Source: a virus. Taken from it: a stretch of 27,105 bases of DNA. The stretch is from the IMG/VR virus record IMGVR_UViG_3300008952_000252, positions 1-27,105 of that record, one strand, 5' to 3'. Within the stretch, counting starts at the first letter, position 1. Each line of letters starts with the position of its first letter. The notes under the pieces were generated by a model, which was not told the DNA's origin, did no database searches, and saw only the letters and a list, made by a program, of their open reading frames with translations. A program made the position numbers and the translations under genes. Shown piece after piece: positions 24,305 through 27,105 of this stretch.

Positions 24305-25237
24305 GTGGCGGTAGACAAGGTTTTTTATAATGAAGCATCCGCAGCTAAACTAGGGTGGGATCCAAGCTGGTTCGGCGAGTCTGAGTTTGATGATAATCTC
24401 ATTATAGCAATTAAGAAATGGCAACGTGCCCATAAGATTACTGCAGATGGCATGTGTGGCCCGTCGACATATCGACGAGTATGGACAGAACGAGAACTAG
24501 ACATATCTGACTATAAGCCCAGGGCTTCCGCAGTGTATTCACAAGTTGATGCCTGCGTTGCAAAAGACATTGTACACAACGGAAAGTTTTATCCGATTCC
24601 ATGGGACAAGGTTGTCTTATGGGATGAGCCAAATGGCCTCGGCTGTAAATCCGGTACATATTCAAGTTATGCCGGCAAGCCTGATCGAGCACCTTCATTT
24701 TTCGTGAACCACTGGGACGTTTGTCTTTCAGCTGAAAGCTGTGCCAATGTATTAGGCAAAAGAGGAATTTCAGTTCACTTTTGTATTGATAATGATGGTA
24801 CGATATATCAACTATTAGATACACAACATGCTGCTTGGCAGGCCGGCGGCAGGACATGGAACCATAAGAGTATTGGCGTCGAGATTTCAAATGCATACTA
24901 TATGAAGTACCAAGACTGGTATGTAAGGCATGGCTTTGGAGAACGACCAATAACAGCAGATGCTCAATGTCATGGTCGTACATTGGATGAGCATCTAGAT
25001 TTTTACCCCGTGCAATTAGAGGCCCTTAAAGCTCTTTGGGTCGCTATCCATAATGCAACCGGTATACCGCTAGAGTGTCCCACAGATTCCAACGGAGAGC
25101 TTGTGACGACTGTCGATAAGCAATGTGAACGTGGTAGCTTTAAGGGATTTATAAATCATTATAATTTGACACGGCGTAAGATAGATTGTGCCGGTCTAGA
25201 CTTAGTAGAAATGCTAGAGGATGTAAGGCGTGGGTAG
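24305..25237 (+). CDS. N-acetylmuramoyl-L-alanine amidase with peptidoglycan-binding domain (endolysin)
   Basis: This endolysin cuts the amide bond between muramic acid and L-Ala. I chose GTG 24305 as the start, since GAGGA (24296-24300) sits 4 nt upstream. An in-frame TTG at 24290 would add five residues and overlap the protease gene. N-terminal residues about 5-55 are a PG_binding_1-like domain (WFGE.EFDDNLIIAIKKWQRAHKI and DGMCGPSTYRRV). The amidase_2 domain follows, with zinc ligands His136 (NHWDV), His285 (FINHYNL) and Cys295 (KIDCAG), as in T7 lysozyme. It also has GISVHFCIDNDGTIYQL and WNHKSIGVEISN. Domain order (binding first) suits a modular endolysin of a Gram-negative phage. The 3' end overlaps the M15 gene by 8 nt. 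No signal peptide. Confidence 0.9.
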   Translation: MAVDKVFYNEASAAKLGWDPSWFGESEFDDNLIIAIKKWQRAHKITADGMCGPSTYRRVWTERELDISDYKPRASAVYSQVDACVAKDIVHNGKFYPIPWDKVVLWDEPNGLGCKSGTYSSYAGKPDRAPSFFVNHWDVCLSAESCANVLGKRGISVHFCIDNDGTIYQLLDTQHAAWQAGGRTWNHKSIGVEISNAYYMKYQDWYVRHGFGERPITADAQCHGRTLDEHLDFYPVQLEALKALWVAIHNATGIPLECPTDSNGELVTTVDKQCERGSFKGFINHYNLTRRKIDCAGLDLVEMLEDVRRG

Positions 25238-25637
25238 ACAACTTACTAAGAATTTTAGGTTATCTGAATTTAAGTGCAGGGACGGTTCATGCGTTCCTGA
25301 CGAGTATATTGAAAATGTTGAGCTGTTGGCGAAGAATTTACAAGTACTTCGAGACCACATCGGCCGACCGGTTAGGGTAATTAGCGGCTATCGCTCCCCA
25401 AAGTATAATAGAAAGATTGGGGGCGCTCGACGTAGCCAGCATATGTTGGCCAAGGCTGCTGATATAAAAGTTGCCGGCATGTCTCCGGATGAAGTGAGGG
25501 CTGCAATATTACAATTGATTGATGAAGGTAAAATGCAGCAAGGTGGCCTCGGCCGATACCGCAGTTTCACGCACTACGACGTGCGCACCCGCAAGGCCCG
25601 TTGGTCTGGCAGTGGTATCAAGGATGATAGAAAGTAA
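25230..25637 (+). CDS. M15-family peptidase (D-Ala-D-Ala carboxypeptidase-like)
   Basis: This small zinc peptidase (135 aa) cleaves peptide stems in peptidoglycan. Start is GTG 25230, overlapping the amidase by 8 nt. Zinc ligands follow the M15 pattern: His71 (RSQHMLAKAADI), Asp78, seven residues later, and His115 (FTHYDVR). VRVISGYRSPKYN is the M15_3 signature before the first ligand. With the amidase upstream it makes a two-enzyme cell-wall cassette. It could be a second endolysin or, because such peptidases also occur in virions, help at entry; context favours lysis. No holin or signal peptide is visible. Confidence 0.9.
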   Translation: MGRQLTKNFRLSEFKCRDGSCVPDEYIENVELLAKNLQVLRDHIGRPVRVISGYRSPKYNRKIGGARRSQHMLAKAADIKVAGMSPDEVRAAILQLIDEGKMQQGGLGRYRSFTHYDVRTRKARWSGSGIKDDRK

Positions 25638-26332
25638 TGTCAGGAATCAAGAGGGTTGAATTATACGGTGATGACATCGGGGCAGTTGAGTATGTCGAGC
25701 ATATGGGATCTGACTTAACGGTTGTCAATAGCGCCCGCGTTTCTTTTGGCAAACGAAAAGAAGCTTTGGATGAGCGTGACAAGAAGCTTATTCGTTACTT
25801 AATCGACCATAAGCATACCTCAACGTTGGAACATAATATTATTACTTTTCGATTCTGCGTACCCTTGTTTATTCGCAGCCAGCATCATCGTCATCGGACA
25901 TGGTCATATAATGAAATATCCAGACGCTATACTGATGTAGATCTTCAGTTTTATGAACCGAAGGAATTCCGTACTCAGCATAAGAGCAATCGCCAGGCAT
26001 CAAATACTAACGAGCTGCTTGATCCGCAGATTAACGAATCAACATCAGCATCAGGACTCCTTAGAGATCATCATGAAGCTTCGCTATTTGTATATAACAA
26101 ACTTTTGGATGCAGGAGTATGTAGAGAACAAGCCAGGGGCGCTTTACCTCAAAACCTATATACTGAGTACTACGGTACAGTCAACCTTAATAATTTGATC
26201 AAGTTTATAGAGCTTAGAACTCATGAAGGAGCCCAATGGGAGATTCAACAAGTCGCAAAGGCTTGTTTGGGAATAGTTAAAGACCTGTGGCCGGTAACAA
26301 TATCGGCATACAGAGAGATTAGGGATATTTAG
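25637..26332 (+). CDS. thyX: Flavin-dependent thymidylate synthase
   Basis: This enzyme makes dTMP from dUMP using methylenetetrahydrofolate, FAD and NADPH. The 231-aa length is typical. The ThyX motif RHRxxSxNxxSxRY is complete at residues 85-98 (RHRTWSYNEISRRY). HTSTLEHNIITF and ARGALPQNLYTEYYGTVN upstream and downstream are conserved flanks, and FIELRTHEGAQWEIQQVA is the C-terminal helix pair. Start overlaps the previous stop by one base (TAATG). Together with NrdJ it supplies thymidine precursors for phage DNA without a host ThyA. No folate reductase gene is in the window, consistent with ThyX chemistry. Confidence 0.95.
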   Translation: MSGIKRVELYGDDIGAVEYVEHMGSDLTVVNSARVSFGKRKEALDERDKKLIRYLIDHKHTSTLEHNIITFRFCVPLFIRSQHHRHRTWSYNEISRRYTDVDLQFYEPKEFRTQHKSNRQASNTNELLDPQINESTSASGLLRDHHEASLFVYNKLLDAGVCREQARGALPQNLYTEYYGTVNLNNLIKFIELRTHEGAQWEIQQVAKACLGIVKDLWPVTISAYREIRDI

Positions 26333-26411
26333 GTTCTGTACTTAAACATTTGGATGGTAAGATACTTCCCTGAACCATATTTACTATAGTGAAATCTTTG
26401 GGAGATAAGTT

Positions 26412-26651
26412 TTGTCAACGGTAAACACAAATAACACATTTGTAACGTCAGATATTGCAATTGCTGCGTACCTGCAAACCCACGGGTACCGCCTGGTGGA
26501 CTGCAAGCGTCTCTCTGACGGCCGATTTTATTTTGAGTTTGATGATCCGAATGATGAATGTCGAAAGAAGTCTGTTGAGTTCTTAGGATCCGAGTGTTGC
26601 CAATTTGACAATAATGTCAGAAATCTCAAGAAAATTCTGTATAAATCGTAA
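26412..26651 (+). CDS. Small DUF5659-like protein
   Basis: This 79-aa protein uses a TTG start, chosen because GGGAGA lies 6-7 nt upstream and no ATG fits. FVTSDIAIAAYLQTHGYRLVDCKR and GRFYFEFDD, then NLKKILY at the end, resemble DUF5659, small phage and bacterial proteins with a T.D..LAAYL...G..L pattern and a C-terminal LK..L. Function unknown to me; DNA binding or a core accessory role are guesses. Two adjacent cysteines (ECCQF) are unusual. It stands alone after ThyX with a 79-nt gap upstream. Confidence 0.65.
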   Translation: MSTVNTNNTFVTSDIAIAAYLQTHGYRLVDCKRLSDGRFYFEFDDPNDECRKKSVEFLGSECCQFDNNVRNLKKILYKS

Positions 26652-26991
26652 TGAGCTGAATAATTATAGGCGTAACAAGATCTATTTGTTGTTTCGTCTC
26701 ATAAATTAAGTTCGTGGCCCTTCAAGGCCGATCACAGTCAAGTTAGTTTGCTTACGTTTACGAAAACGTGTTTTAAGGAGCAATCAATTTGACTGTTTTT
26801 TTATGTCTAGTACTAAACGAGCAGTAAACTATTTGAGATCGATCACTTGATCTTATTTTATGTCACTTTACCAACCATACTTAATTGAGGTTGGATTCTG
26901 ACATCAACCAGTTCAGTTTTTCTCAGTTTGATTCCATGTTAGGTTAATCGATTAATCATGATAAAAAAACAAACTAATAGGAGAAACTATT
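26652..26991 (+). other. 340-bp noncoding region before the last gene
   Basis: No gene is evident here. Features seen: ACGTTT-ACGA-AAACGT stem-loop (26754-26769); CCAACC (26871-26876) and GGTTGG (26889-26894), a 6-bp stem with 12-nt loop; the palindrome TTAATCGATTAA (26944-26955). A TTG at 26789 sits 8 nt after a perfect AAGGAG and opens a 12-codon reading frame (MTVFLCLVLNEQ) ending at 26827. Promoter-like pairs exist (TTGATT 26928-26933 with ATTAAT 26951-26956, 17-bp spacing) but are weak. A U-rich run follows no strong GC stem, so no clear terminator. The region most likely carries promoter, terminator and leader signals between the metabolic block and the next, probably structural, block. 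Confidence 0.5.
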
Positions 26992-27105
26992 ATGGCTATT
27001 TTAAGCAAAACTGTAGGAACGTCCTATCAGAGTTCTAAGGGCTCGGTAGACGGACCTCCAAATAAACTATATAACACAGACGATAAACTAGTCGTCTCAC
27101 TCGAC
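26992..27105 (+). CDS. Truncated hypothetical protein, cut by window end
   Basis: The reading frame runs from ATG 26992 to the window end (38 residues visible, MAILSKTVGTSYQSSKGSV onward) with no stop. AGGAG lies about 7 nt upstream, a strong ribosome binding site. The visible part is Ser/Lys/Gly-rich, followed by a PPNKLYNTDD segment, with no domain recognisable. Strong ribosome binding site and long upstream leader suit a highly expressed gene, possibly structural. Confidence 0.6.
   Translation, partial: MAILSKTVGTSYQSSKGSVDGPPNKLYNTDDKLVVSLD

Noticed and set aside
24438-24983. 181-residue minus-strand open frame over the amidase
   Set aside because: The + strand frame contains the amidase zinc ligands and peptidoglycan-binding domain; the antisense translation has no domain.
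26341-26411. Possible promoter before the DUF5659-like gene (TACTAT/TATAGT near 26382-26390)
   Set aside because: No acceptable -35 at 16-18 bp, and the GGTTC/GAACC pair around it has a loop of over 30 nt, so neither promoter nor terminator is convincing.
26701-26940. tRNA-like T-arm fragment in the noncoding gap (TTTGATTCC)
   Set aside because: No matching acceptor, D-arm or anticodon stem could be assembled around it.

Overview
The window is a contiguous piece of a tailed double-stranded DNA bacteriophage genome (Caudoviricetes), moderately AT-rich by eye. Every gene I can support is on the + strand. Genes are tightly packed, with short gaps or stop/start overlaps, and there are no convincing tRNA, CRISPR, insertion sequence or integrase signatures. 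A lytic phage with a contractile tail, of marine/virioplankton type, fits best. That reading rests on the tape measure, LysM and hub tail genes, a Leu762-type family A polymerase, a class II (B12-dependent) ribonucleotide reductase and ThyX. The host cannot be named from this sequence.

Layout. Positions 102-12239 are a tail and baseplate block: a 1619-aa tape measure protein, a small charged protein, a 1093-aa virion protein with one membrane-like segment, a 98-aa LysM/gp53-like baseplate protein and a 1124-aa hub-like protein. Next, with its own promoter, is a short family A DNA polymerase with no recognisable proofreading domain (12268-13506). Two probable virion proteins follow (13533-14839); the second has a Lys/Pro/Asp 15-bp tandem repeat. 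A strong sigma70-like promoter at 14842-14870 starts a small operon: an HD phosphohydrolase, a MazG-like pyrophosphohydrolase, a small acidic protein, and two tandemly duplicated zinc-ribbon proteins.

Positions 16616-21205 are the replication and recombination core: a gp32-like single-strand binding protein with a structured leader, a perfect palindromic terminator, a RecA/UvsX recombinase, a FEN-type 5' nuclease and a DnaB-like helicase. Then come nucleotide and lysis genes: class II NrdJ, a ClpP-like serine protease, an amidase with a peptidoglycan-binding domain, an M15 peptidase, ThyX and a small DUF5659-like protein. A noncoding gap of about 340 bp leads to a new gene cut off by the window end.

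How they work together: the SSB, recombinase, 5' nuclease, helicase and polymerase form most of a phage replisome. NrdJ and ThyX supply deoxynucleotides, and the MazG-like and HD enzymes probably adjust nucleotide pools. The two hydrolases attack peptidoglycan, and the left block builds the tail. The points I find most worth a second look are the reduced polymerase (Leu at the 762 position, HDA in motif C, possibly leaderless), the shared N-terminal arginine-rich helix in two small proteins, the gp32-like leader RNA, and the tandem zinc-ribbon duplication.
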